Source: Saccharothrix espanaensis DSM 44229 (GTDB lineage Bacteria > Actinomycetota > Actinomycetes > Mycobacteriales > Pseudonocardiaceae). From it: 64,000 nucleotides of DNA. The notes under the pieces are model-generated. The model was not told where the DNA came from and did not search any database. It saw only the letters and a list, made by a program, of their open reading frames with translations. Shown here in pieces: positions 1 to 8,137 of this stretch. Location of the stretch: positions 4,402,001-4,466,000 of the forward strand of contig NC_019673.1 in NCBI RefSeq assembly GCF_000328705.1, read 5' to 3'. A program made the position numbers and the translations under genes. Positions within the stretch are counted from its first letter, which is position 1. Every line of letters starts with the position of its first letter.

Positions 1-270
1 GGTGCAGGCCAGGGCGATGACCTGGTGGTCGTTCTCGGCGGGGTCGACCCGGACCTGGTCGGTGCGGACCTCGATGCCCTTGCCCACGAGGTGGGCCGCG
101 ACCGCGTCGGCGAGACCGTCGCTGGCGGCGATCAGGCGGGCGCGGCGCAGGATGTCGGCGTAGCGGGCATCGTGCTCCTCGGCCTGGCCGTCGGGTGCCG
201 CGGTGCGGAGTTCGGTGAAGCGGGCGCGGGCGTCCTGCTCGACGCGGGCGAGGTCGACGGTCTTGGCCAT
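1..270 (-). CDS. Hypothetical protein, N-terminal part only (runs off left edge)
   Basis: The first 90 codons of a leftward gene are visible, starting at ATG 270 (MAKTVDLARV) and still open at base 1. The visible part is soluble and acidic/helical, with alternating charged and Ala-rich stretches and no signal peptide or membrane segment. Nearly every codon ends in G or C, as expected of real coding sequence here. I do not recognise the family. It is divergent from the EF-hand gene to its right. Confidence 0.6.
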   Translation of the reverse strand, partial: MAKTVDLARVEQDARARFTELRTAAPDGQAEEHDARYADILRRARLIAASDGLADAVAAHLVGKGIEVRTDQVRVDPAENDHQVIALACT

Positions 271-655
271 GCCGGGTGGTGCTCCTGCCTTGCGGTGCTC
301 GGGGTGACGACAGACTGTACGTCCCTCAACCGCAAAAGTGCGGACAGGTATGGCGTGTCGGTGCATCCTTCCGGGCGTACCGATAGATCCATTCGGCCGG
401 CGCGGGTGGGGCAGCGCGGGCCGCAGGGGCACCTACGGGCGCGGGGCGCGGGTCACGCGGGTGGGGTCACGCGGCAGGGGTGGCGTGGCCGGCGATGTGG
501 TGCGGAGGGGTCACGCGAGTGGGCGGCGTCGGCGGAGTTCACCCGACCGGTGGGTTCTCGGGGCCGGCGGCGAGTCGGGCCGAGCGCGGACCGCGGGGCC
601 GGTGAACCATGGCACCTCTCGGCACGTGGGATCACAGTGGAAGGAACTGGGGAGC
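271..655. other. Intergenic region between divergent genes
   Basis: About 385 bp with no convincing gene. It holds the presumed promoters for both neighbours, a small perfect inverted repeat (CCGCA/TGCGG, 330-334 and 339-343), and three direct copies of GGTCACGCG at 451-459, 465-473 and 509-517. The role of the repeats is unknown. Confidence 0.5.
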
Positions 656-1174
656 ATGTCTTCGGAAGCCGCCCGGCGCATCGAGTTGTTCTTCGAACTC
701 CTGGACGTGGACGGCAACGGCCACATCGACGCGCACGACTTCGTGCTGCTGGCCGACCGGCTCGTCCGGTCGGTCCCCGGCGCCCGCCCGGACGCCCGGG
801 AGGCGCTCGTCGTGGCGTGCGGATCGTTCTGGGCGGCGCTGGCCGCCGAGGCCGACGACGATGACGACGTCACCGTGACGCTGGACGAGTTCCGGGCGTC
901 GGTGTCCTCGCCGGACCAGTTCGCCGACGTCATCGAGGAGTACGCCGACGCGGTCAGCCGGTTCGGCGACCCGGACGGCGACGACTTCGTGACCCGCGCC
1001 GACTTCGTCGCGATGACGACCGCGGCGGGCTTCGACCGGGACAAGTCCGGCGAGCTGTTCGACGCCCTGGGCGCGACGGCCGACCGGATCCCGAAGCACG
1101 TCTGGTACGAGTGCATCCGGGACTACTACACCGGGGCCAAGACGAGCACGCCCGGCAACGTGATGGTGAGCTGA
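656..1174 (+). CDS. EF-hand calcium-binding protein (calerythrin-like)
   Basis: A 172-residue cytosolic protein with no signal peptide. Residues near 18-29 form a canonical EF loop (DVDGNGHIDAHD, acidic at positions 1, 3, 5 and 12). A second good loop, DPDGDDFVTRAD, lies near 105, and two degenerate loops are suggested by DDDDDVTVTLDE and DRDKSGELF. The four-hand layout and length match the bacterial calerythrin/CabA-like family, which buffers or senses Ca2+. ATG 656 is chosen because AAGGAACTGGGGAG lies just upstream; the frame is open further left but has no good start. A terminator hairpin follows. The cellular target is unknown. Confidence 0.85.
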   Translation: MSSEAARRIELFFELLDVDGNGHIDAHDFVLLADRLVRSVPGARPDAREALVVACGSFWAALAAEADDDDDVTVTLDEFRASVSSPDQFADVIEEYADAVSRFGDPDGDDFVTRADFVAMTTAAGFDRDKSGELFDALGATADRIPKHVWYECIRDYYTGAKTSTPGNVMVS

Positions 1175-1178
1175 ACCC

Positions 1179-1204
1179 GGGCGCGACAGCGGACGGTCGC
1201 GCCC
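1179..1204. terminator. Hairpin terminator between convergent genes
   Basis: A perfect 9-bp stem GGGCGCGAC / GTCGCGCCC (1179-1187 and 1196-1204) with an 8-nt loop begins 5 bp after the EF-hand stop codon. There is no clear U-tract, which is common in high-GC actinomycetes. Confidence 0.6.
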
Positions 1205-1354
1205 ACGGCGCGATCCGGCCGCTCCCGCGTGGGAGGCGGTCGTGCGGCCGGTGCCGGCGGCGTGCTGACAGGCACGCACGACGCCTGAGTGGACCGGCAC
1301 CCCGCCCGCGGATCAGTCCCGGAGAACCTAGACCACACCAGCTTCGCGGAAGCG

Positions 1355-1879
1355 TTAGCTGGCTGGGCGCTCGTAGATGATCTCCAGCCCGTCCTCGTCG
1401 TCCCACTGCTCGCCGTTGCGGACGAACCCGTACTGGGCGACGAGCCGGTAGGAGGCGTCGTTGTCCGGGCTGATGGTGACCCGGACCGTGCGCACCTCGG
1501 GCTCGTCGGCGGCGCGGCGCAGCAGCGCTTCGAGCGCGGCTCGGGCGTAGCCGCGCCGGCGGTGCTCCGGGTGCACCGCGTACCCGATCTCCACCATGCC
1601 GGCCGCGTCGGGCGGCCCGTGGTAGCCCGCCCGGCCGACGGCCAGCTCCCGCCGCTCGTCCCAGATCGCGCCGGTCACCCACGCCGCGCTCGCCGGGTCC
1701 CGCTCGGCCTGCTCCTGCCGCATCCGCCACACCCCGCGCCACTCGGGCCCGGCGAAGTAGTCCGGCAGCGGCACCGGGGCGATCGCGTTCGCGCCGGCCG
1801 CGTCGCCTTCGGCGAGGGCCTGGAACACCGGGCCGGTCAGGTGGACGATGCGGACGGCGGGCGCGGCGGGATCGCTCAC
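1355..1879 (-). CDS. GNAT family N-acetyltransferase
   Basis: A 174-residue single-domain GNAT acetyltransferase that would transfer an acetyl group from acetyl-CoA to an unknown amine. Motif A is clear (VEIGYAVHPEHRRRGYARAA, residues ~93-113, with the RRxGxA pyrophosphate-binding turn), followed by the motif B region YRLVAQYGFVRNGEQ. The closest general type is the RimJ/RimL-like group acting on proteins or small amines. The GTG start overlaps the stop of the upstream DUF6204 gene (GTGA), so the two are probably translationally coupled. Confidence 0.85.
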   Translation of the reverse strand: MSDPAAPAVRIVHLTGPVFQALAEGDAAGANAIAPVPLPDYFAGPEWRGVWRMRQEQAERDPASAAWVTGAIWDERRELAVGRAGYHGPPDAAGMVEIGYAVHPEHRRRGYARAALEALLRRAADEPEVRTVRVTISPDNDASYRLVAQYGFVRNGEQWDDEDGLEIIYERPAS

Positions 1880-2214
1880 GCGCGCCTCTTGGGCCGGTTG
1901 ACCTTCATCAGGTCGACGTCGGTCGCCGACGCCCGCAGGTCGCGGAAGTCCACCCCGAACTCCTCGACGGCCCGCGCGGCGAGCCCGAGCGCGCGATCAC
2001 GGACCGCGCGGTCGTCGTCGGCCACCTCGGCGCGGAACTGCACGCGGTAGCTGAAGAAGTCGAGCGCGCGGTCGTAGGACAGCGCGCCCTGCTCGGAGAA
2101 ACCGTTGGTGAGCACGCCGTGCCGGTCGACCTCGGCCAGCAGCCGGGCGCGCCCGGCGTCGTCGAGGTCGGTGAACCGGCCACGCACCATGACCCGGTAG
2201 GTGTGCTCCGCCAT
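1876..2214 (-). CDS. DUF6204 family protein
   Basis: A 112-residue protein starting MAEHTYRVMVRGRF. The pattern YRVxVRGxF near the N-terminus, SYDRALDFFSYRVQ in the middle and a lysine/arginine-rich end match, from memory, the actinobacterial family DUF6204; no function is known. The alternating hydrophobic segments suggest a small alpha/beta ferredoxin-like fold (inference). It lies 44 bp downstream of the alpha/beta hydrolase gene and overlaps the GNAT start by 4 bp, so the three probably form an operon. Confidence 0.75.
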   Translation of the reverse strand: MAEHTYRVMVRGRFTDLDDAGRARLLAEVDRHGVLTNGFSEQGALSYDRALDFFSYRVQFRAEVADDDRAVRDRALGLAARAVEEFGVDFRDLRASATDVDLMKVNRPKRRA

Positions 2215-2258
2215 CTGGTCCCCACTGTCGCCGTCGTGCTCCGGTGGCACATGGTCGA

Positions 2259-3068
2259 TCACGCGGGCGTGGTCCGCAATCGGATATTTCGAAGGAAATC
2301 GCCGACCGCGCGGGCGAAGCCGGCCGGGTCGTCGTCGTGGATCCAGTGGCCCGCCTCGGGGAACTCGACCAGGCGAGCGCCCGGCCGGCGGGCGACCATG
2401 TCGCGGGCCAGTGGACCGGGCAGCAGCGGGCTGCGGCCGCCGTGCAGGACGAGGGCCGGGCAGGTCGAGCCCAGCCAGTCCGGCCACCAGTCGCCGACGC
2501 AGCCCTCCTGCACGGCCATCATGTCGTCCCAGTCGAACAGCAGCCGCCAACCCGAGCCGTCCTCGACCGCGCTCGCCAGGAAGTACGCGCTGTCCGGCAC
2601 GTGCGCCCCGATCGCGCGCGCCAGCCCCTCGCGGGTCGGCGCGGACGTCGGCCGGCCCCGGACGTCGAGCACCGGGTGCGGCACCTCCGGCGGCCCCATC
2701 ACCGGGCCGACGTCCTCGACCACCAACGCCGACACGAGGTCCGGCCGGCGCGCCGCGAGCTGGTAGGCGGTGATGCCGCCGGACGAGTGCCCGAGCACGA
2801 CCGCCGGGCCGAGGTCGAGGTGGTCGAGCAGGTCCGCGGCGTCCGCGACGAACTCGTCCCGGCCGTAGTCGGCGGCCCGTCCACTGTGCCCGTGGCCGCG
2901 CTGGTCGGGCGCGACGACGCGGGCCCGGCCCGCCAGGTCGGTGGCGAGCCGGGCGAACACCGCGCCGCGGCCGAACGTCCCGTGCAGCGCGAGCACGGGT
3001 GTCCCCGCGCCGCCGGAATCGGTGTACGCCAACGTCGGTCGGTCCGCGCGCGTGAACAAGAGCCCCAT
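2259..3068 (-). CDS. Alpha/beta-fold hydrolase
   Basis: A 269-residue cytosolic alpha/beta hydrolase. The oxyanion motif LHGTFG (~residues 29-34), the DQRGHGHSG segment typical of epoxide-hydrolase and haloperoxidase-like members, the nucleophile elbow GHSSGG (~residues 93-98) and the C-terminal GHWIHDD histidine are all present, so it should be active. The substrate cannot be told. It is the first gene of a three-gene leftward group with DUF6204 and GNAT. Confidence 0.85.
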   Translation of the reverse strand: MGLLFTRADRPTLAYTDSGGAGTPVLALHGTFGRGAVFARLATDLAGRARVVAPDQRGHGHSGRAADYGRDEFVADAADLLDHLDLGPAVVLGHSSGGITAYQLAARRPDLVSALVVEDVGPVMGPPEVPHPVLDVRGRPTSAPTREGLARAIGAHVPDSAYFLASAVEDGSGWRLLFDWDDMMAVQEGCVGDWWPDWLGSTCPALVLHGGRSPLLPGPLARDMVARRPGARLVEFPEAGHWIHDDDPAGFARAVGDFLRNIRLRTTPA

Positions 3069-3114
3069 CGGGCCGAGGGTAGGCCCGCCGCGCTCCTGCG
3101 GCGGACCCGCCCGG

Positions 3115-4236
3115 TCACCACCCGGTCAGACCGGGCGCCAGACCTCCCAGGGCCAGCAGCGACAACGTGATCGCCACCGCGTAGTGCTCCAACGGCGTCA
3201 GGTCGCGCTCGCCGGTCTCCCCGGTGCGGCCCGCGAACAGGCCGAGGTAGCCGCGCAGGACGGTGATCCCGTTGACCGCGACCGCCACCACTAGCGCCGC
3301 CACGACGAACGGCGAGGGGTGGTCGAGCAGCCGGTGGGCGTTCGCGAAACCGGGTAGCAGCGGGAAACCCGCCAGCACCAGCCCGAACCCCAGGTACGCC
3401 ACGGCCAGCCGGGGCGTGCGGGCCAGGTCGCCCGCCGGCGTGCCCAGCGACAGCGCGCCCCGGCGGGCGGTCAGCGCGGCCACGGTCATCGCCAAGCCGG
3501 TCACCGCGACCACCGCGGCCGGCCGCACCCCGTCGACCAGCACCACCCCGTTCACGCTGACCAGCAGGAACGCCAGGGCGCGGGTCGCGTCCGCCTGCAC
3601 CACCGCGAACACCGCGCCGAGCAGGGCCGCGGCACCGCCCACCACGGCGGCGGCCGGGATCTTCGGCACGACCAGTCCGAGCGGCAGCAGGAACGCCGCC
3701 ACCACGCCCATCGGCGTGCGCGCCACGAACCACGGGAACCAGCTGTGCACGGGCACCGCCGCCGCCCGCACCGCGACCCCGAGCAGCACCAGCACCTCGC
3801 CCGCCGGCGTCGGGACCAGCAGACCCGACGCCACCACCAGCGCGCTGGGCACGTGGTAGACCGCGAACAGCCGGCCGCCACCGGCCGCCGACCACGCCAC
3901 GGCCGCCGTCACGGCCCACAGCACCGCGTGCACCGCCGCCGCGTCCGCGACGGTGAACGCACAGGCCAGACCGACCAGCACCAGGGCGCGCGCCAGCACG
4001 CGGGGCGGGTGCGTGGTGACCGGGCTCAACGCCGTTACCAGCACCCCGGCCAGGCTGAACGCGGTGCACACCAGGCCGCCGGGGAACGCCGCCAACGACA
4101 GCAGGAACACCGCCGTGGCCCCGAAAACGCCCTTGCGCCGGGCGAGGCGCGGGTCCGCCTCCCGACCGACCACGACAGCCGCGACGAGCCACCCGACGAC
4201 GACCACCGCCGACACGACCACCGCCGACACGATCAC
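3115..4236 (-). CDS. NuoM/NuoN-like proton-conducting membrane protein, last gene of the DAB operon
   Basis: A 373-residue polytopic membrane protein with about 11-13 hydrophobic segments. It is related to the antiporter-like subunits of complex I and Mrp (Proton_antipo_M type): the segment AVPVHSWFPWFVARTP around residue 160 parallels the conserved helix before the lysine-bearing TM helix, and a lysine follows in LGLVVPKIPAA. Its ATG overlaps the DabB stop by 4 bp. A second antiporter-like subunit is not part of the minimal DabA/DabB pair, so it may extend the ion channel of the complex or replace a domain missing from the short DabB. It ends the operon. Confidence 0.75.
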   Translation of the reverse strand: MIVSAVVVSAVVVVGWLVAAVVVGREADPRLARRKGVFGATAVFLLSLAAFPGGLVCTAFSLAGVLVTALSPVTTHPPRVLARALVLVGLACAFTVADAAAVHAVLWAVTAAVAWSAAGGGRLFAVYHVPSALVVASGLLVPTPAGEVLVLLGVAVRAAAVPVHSWFPWFVARTPMGVVAAFLLPLGLVVPKIPAAAVVGGAAALLGAVFAVVQADATRALAFLLVSVNGVVLVDGVRPAAVVAVTGLAMTVAALTARRGALSLGTPAGDLARTPRLAVAYLGFGLVLAGFPLLPGFANAHRLLDHPSPFVVAALVVAVAVNGITVLRGYLGLFAGRTGETGERDLTPLEHYAVAITLSLLALGGLAPGLTGW

Positions 4237-5444
4237 CGGGCCACCGCCAGCCGGCGCACCAGGCGTTCGTCAGCCGCCGCGAACCGCCGCACCAGCCGCA
4301 CGAACCCGCCCGCCGCCCGTTCCACCACGACGGCGTCGAGGTACCCGCGTTCCAGGGCGAACCGGTACAGCCACAGCCGGACCGGCCGGGGCGTGACCCG
4401 GTCCCAGAACCCGCCGCCGCCCCCGACCGGCTCGCCCAGCGCCTGCTCCAGGTGGTGGTGGTCGTGCAGCAGGCTGGGGGAGCGCAGGATCTGCGCGCTG
4501 CGCAGCGCCGCGTGCCCGAGCAGGTGGACCAGCGCGAGCAGTTCCCAGCCGAGCCCGATCTCCACGAGCACCAGCCCGATCTGGGTGGTGGAGGCGTAGG
4601 CGAGCGTCGTCTTGATGTCGGTCTGCGCCCGACCCACCAGGGTGGCGTGCACGGCGGTGAGCCCGCCGACCACCGCGATCAGCACCGGCAGCGCCGGGGC
4701 CTGTGACCACTCGGGCGCGGTGCGCAGCAACAGGTACGGCCCGAGGCTGACCGAGATCGCGCCGTAGCAGATCGCGCTGGACGGCGTCGGACCCTCCATC
4801 GCGCGCGGCAGCCACCCGCCCAGCGGGAACTGCGCGGCCTTGCCCATCGAGCCCCACAGCAGCAGCAACCCGACCGCGAGCGGCGGGCCGTCGTGGTGCA
4901 CGACCACCGCCGCGCCGACCAGCCCCACGTCGCACAGCCGGTAGGTGGCGAACGCGCGCAGCCCGTGCGCGACCGGCCCGCGCCGCTGGTGGAAGAACGC
5001 GATGAGCAGCGCGGACGCCAGGCCGGTCAGCTCCCACCCGACGACCAGCAGGTCCAGCGTGCCCGCCAGCACCACCAGTTGCACGCCCGCCACGAACAGC
5101 GCCAGCAGCAGGTGGAACCGCCGGTAGCCGGGGTCGCGGTGCAGGTACCGCCGGGAGAACGCGCCGATCAGCGCGCCCAGCAGCCCGGACAGCACGCCGA
5201 CCGGCACCGACAGCCCGTCGGCCACCAGCACCAGCGGGAACCCGTCGAACCAGGCGCCCAGCGGCACCTCGACCGGTCCCGCCGTCGCCACCACCGCGAG
5301 CAGCCCGGACGACACCGCGGCCGACAGCACGGCCACCGCCGACACGGCCCGCTCGCCCAGCGGCAGGTCCAGCCAGGACACCAGTCCCAGCAGCAGGAAC
5401 GCGCCGAACGGCACCGCGGCCGCCGCGACCAGGACGCCGGTCAC
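4233..5444 (-). CDS. dabB: DabB-like inorganic carbon pump membrane subunit (NuoL/NDH-5 related)
   Basis: A 403-residue membrane protein of the proton-pumping NADH dehydrogenase subunit family. Diagnostic stretches are VGWELTGLASALLIAFF, GSMGKAAQFPLGGWLPRAM followed by EGPTPSSAICY (the TM7-8 region bearing the proton-channel lysine), and AQTDIKTTLAYASTTQIG. In DAB systems DabB is thought to couple cation flow to CO2 hydration by DabA. It is shorter than a full NuoL, lacking the C-terminal lateral-helix region. The GTG start overlaps the DabA stop by 4 bp (GTGA). Confidence 0.85.
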   Translation of the reverse strand: MTGVLVAAAAVPFGAFLLLGLVSWLDLPLGERAVSAVAVLSAAVSSGLLAVVATAGPVEVPLGAWFDGFPLVLVADGLSVPVGVLSGLLGALIGAFSRRYLHRDPGYRRFHLLLALFVAGVQLVVLAGTLDLLVVGWELTGLASALLIAFFHQRRGPVAHGLRAFATYRLCDVGLVGAAVVVHHDGPPLAVGLLLLWGSMGKAAQFPLGGWLPRAMEGPTPSSAICYGAISVSLGPYLLLRTAPEWSQAPALPVLIAVVGGLTAVHATLVGRAQTDIKTTLAYASTTQIGLVLVEIGLGWELLALVHLLGHAALRSAQILRSPSLLHDHHHLEQALGEPVGGGGGFWDRVTPRPVRLWLYRFALERGYLDAVVVERAAGGFVRLVRRFAAADERLVRRLAVAR

Positions 5445-8137
5445 GGGACGAGCACCGGCACGTCGGCCGCCGCCAGCACGTGCGCGCACCCGAGGTGGTC
5501 CCGGGAGCCCGCGTACACCTCGACCGACCGCGCCACCACCGGGAACGCGGTGCGCTCCCGCACGTGCGGTTGGAACGCCCCGTCCTGGAACACCGAGACC
5601 GCGTCCTGCTCGGGCACCCACGCGGCGAGCTGGATCCACTTGCCGGACACCAGCCGCTCCAACGCCGGGTCGGCGGCCACGATCGCCGACAGCCGCTCCG
5701 GGGACGCCTCCACGACCAGCAGCAGCCGCACCGGCTCGTGGATCTCCACCATCTGCCACGGCAACCCGGTGCGCAGGTCGGACGCGTGCCCGTCCATCAC
5801 GCCGATCAACCCGGTGATGTTGTGCGGGAGCTTGGTACCGCAGCCGTACCCGGCCGGGTCAACGAAGCTGAAGTAGTACTCCAGGTTGATGCCCGCGCAC
5901 ACCGGCCCGACGGCTCCGAGCAGGGCCGCCAGCAGCCCGCCGTCGGTGTCGGCGGCGGGCTCGTAGGAGGCCAGGAACGCCCGCCGGTCGAGGTAGAGGC
6001 CGCGGGTCAGGGAGCGCCGGCCGACCACGCACACCGCGTTGGTGGCGTGCCCGTACTCCGGCCGGGGCTGGCCCAGGTCGACGGCGTGCGTCTCGGCGTG
6101 CGCCAGGGCGTCTTCCGGCGCCAGGTCCGGCGGCGCGGACTCGAAGCGGCGGCACCGCTCGTGCGCGGCCAGCGCGCACGCCTCGGCGAGCGCGACCTTG
6201 GCCGCCCGCAACGGTTCCGCGTGCCCGGCGGGCACCAGGTCCTCGTCGTAGTAGGTCATCGTGTCGTCGCACGTGTTGTGGTAGCCGCCGACGAACCACG
6301 TGCCCTCAGGGATCACGGTCCCGCGTTCGGCCAGTCCTCTCCGGACGGCGGGGTCGTTGGCCATGGCGGCGAACGCCCGCGCGTTCGGCCCGCCCCGACC
6401 GCCGCCGGTCGCGCCGCAGTCGTGCGCCGACTCGTGCGGGTTGTTCAGGCTGGACGACCCGTGCCCGACGATCAGCACGACGGGCGCGAGCCCCCGGCTC
6501 AACCCGGTGGTGCGCAGCACGGTCGAGACGATGTCGGTCATCTCGGCGGGCGGGAACTCCATCACCAGCCGGGTCGGCGCGGCCGGCGCGGGCCGGTGCG
6601 ACCAGCGGTGCGCGGCGCGCGGGAACAGGCAGCGCCCGACCAGCGAGGCCAGCCCGGTGACGCCGAGCGCGACACTGGCCAGCCCGCCCCGGGCCAGGGT
6701 CCGGCTGCCGACCGACACCGACCGGGTCCACCGGGCCTTGAGCCGGCGGGGTGCGCGGCCGGGGGTGATCGGCTGCTCGACCACCGCGTGCCGGGGCGTG
6801 ACCACCACCGGGCACAGCGGGCGCGGGCGGACGTCGGCCACGCCCCGGTAGTTCATCGCCACGCCGAAGAACCCGGCGAAGCCGAAGGTCTCCACCGCGG
6901 GGCAGCACTCCTCCAGGTGCCGGCGGACCGACTCCTCGCGCTCGTCGAGGCAGAACACCGCCTGGAACGCGGGCGTCCCGGCGGGCACGGCCAGCCGCTG
7001 GTGGGCGGCCAGCCCGTCGAGCACGCCGATCCGGTGCCGCCGCTCGTAGGCCAGGTGCAGCAGCCGGCGGCGCTCGACCTCGTCGCAGCCGTCCACCACG
7101 CCGAGCCACGTCGCGGCCCGGTCGTGGTCGGCCAGCGGCACGTCCATCAGCCGGGCCAGCGCGAACGCCTCGTAGACCAGCTCCAGCCCCGGCCGGGGCG
7201 CGGCGTCCTCGACCGGGGCGGCGGTGGCCAGGACGTGCCGGGTGGCGAACACGTCGAGGGTGAGCTGCACGGCCAGGTAGTCGGCCAGTGCGGCGGGCCG
7301 GGGCCCGACCGGCGCGCGGTCGGGCCGCACCTCGAACTGCCGCACCATGCCTGCCCAGCCCCGCAACGACAGCAGGGTGGCGGTGACCACCGCGCCGCGG
7401 TCCTGTTCGGACACCCCGAGCGCGTCCAGCGCCCAGGCGACCGTGCGCTCGGCCGACCAGCCGGCCTGGTCGCGCAGGCCCGCCGGGAGGCCGCGCAGGA
7501 ACGGGTCCGGCGGGCCGCCCGCCCGGCCGTAGAGGGCGCGGAAGGCGGCCAGCAGCCCGCTCTCGCGCTCGGGCATCGACCAGGAGGCCACGCCCTGGTC
7601 CAGGAATGCGGCGGTGAGCCGGATCAGCAGCGGGTGCACCAGGTGGTCCGGGTCGACGCCGGTCCGGGCGACCACCCGGTCACGCGGGCGCGGCGGGCTC
7701 GCCGGCACGGCGGGTTCGGGTGCCGCCCCGCGTAGCAGGTCCCAGCGCGGGTCCACCGCGTCCACGGCGTCGGTCTCGGCCAGCAGCCAGTGCAGAGCGG
7801 GGCCGCGCGGCACCTCGACGTGGTGGCGCAGCCGGGTTTCGTGGAAGCGGCGCAGGGTCGGCCCGCCGGGCACCACCGGCACCCCGTCGTCCACCACCTC
7901 GGCCGCCACCACGGCGTCCAGGTCGTCGGGGGTGATCCGGCCGGCCGCCAGGAAGCCGTGGAACGCGGCCTCGCTCAGGTACGGCTCGGTGCCGAACACC
8001 TCGGCCGCGCGGGTGACCGCGTCGGGGAAGGGCAGGTGCTCGAACGCGTGCAGGGTGTTGTGGTGCACGAACGCCTGTAGCGGTCCCTGCTCGGGCAGCA
8101 GCTCGGCGGCGCGGGCCACCAGGTCGGCGATGGTCAT
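5441..8137 (-). CDS. dabA: DabA-type CO2-hydrating subunit (DUF2309/UPF0753)
   Basis: An 898-residue protein beginning MTIADLVARA, with the HHNTLHAFEHLPF motif near the N-terminus typical of UPF0753/DUF2309. DabA is a beta-carbonic-anhydrase-like zinc protein that, with DabB, converts CO2 to bicarbonate in an energised, one-way manner at the membrane. The proposed zinc/catalytic set is present: C396 and D398 in FCLDERE, H559 in GHGSSS and C574 in HDCGATGG. The Cys-x-Asp pair and the 15-residue His-to-Cys spacing equal those I recall for the Halothiobacillus protein (C351, D353, H524, C539). The start overlaps the SulP stop by 4 bp (ATGA). Confidence 0.92.
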   Translation of the reverse strand: MTIADLVARAAELLPEQGPLQAFVHHNTLHAFEHLPFPDAVTRAAEVFGTEPYLSEAAFHGFLAAGRITPDDLDAVVAAEVVDDGVPVVPGGPTLRRFHETRLRHHVEVPRGPALHWLLAETDAVDAVDPRWDLLRGAAPEPAVPASPPRPRDRVVARTGVDPDHLVHPLLIRLTAAFLDQGVASWSMPERESGLLAAFRALYGRAGGPPDPFLRGLPAGLRDQAGWSAERTVAWALDALGVSEQDRGAVVTATLLSLRGWAGMVRQFEVRPDRAPVGPRPAALADYLAVQLTLDVFATRHVLATAAPVEDAAPRPGLELVYEAFALARLMDVPLADHDRAATWLGVVDGCDEVERRRLLHLAYERRHRIGVLDGLAAHQRLAVPAGTPAFQAVFCLDEREESVRRHLEECCPAVETFGFAGFFGVAMNYRGVADVRPRPLCPVVVTPRHAVVEQPITPGRAPRRLKARWTRSVSVGSRTLARGGLASVALGVTGLASLVGRCLFPRAAHRWSHRPAPAAPTRLVMEFPPAEMTDIVSTVLRTTGLSRGLAPVVLIVGHGSSSLNNPHESAHDCGATGGGRGGPNARAFAAMANDPAVRRGLAERGTVIPEGTWFVGGYHNTCDDTMTYYDEDLVPAGHAEPLRAAKVALAEACALAAHERCRRFESAPPDLAPEDALAHAETHAVDLGQPRPEYGHATNAVCVVGRRSLTRGLYLDRRAFLASYEPAADTDGGLLAALLGAVGPVCAGINLEYYFSFVDPAGYGCGTKLPHNITGLIGVMDGHASDLRTGLPWQMVEIHEPVRLLLVVEASPERLSAIVAADPALERLVSGKWIQLAAWVPEQDAVSVFQDGAFQPHVRERTAFPVVARSVEVYAGSRDHLGCAHVLAAADVPVLVP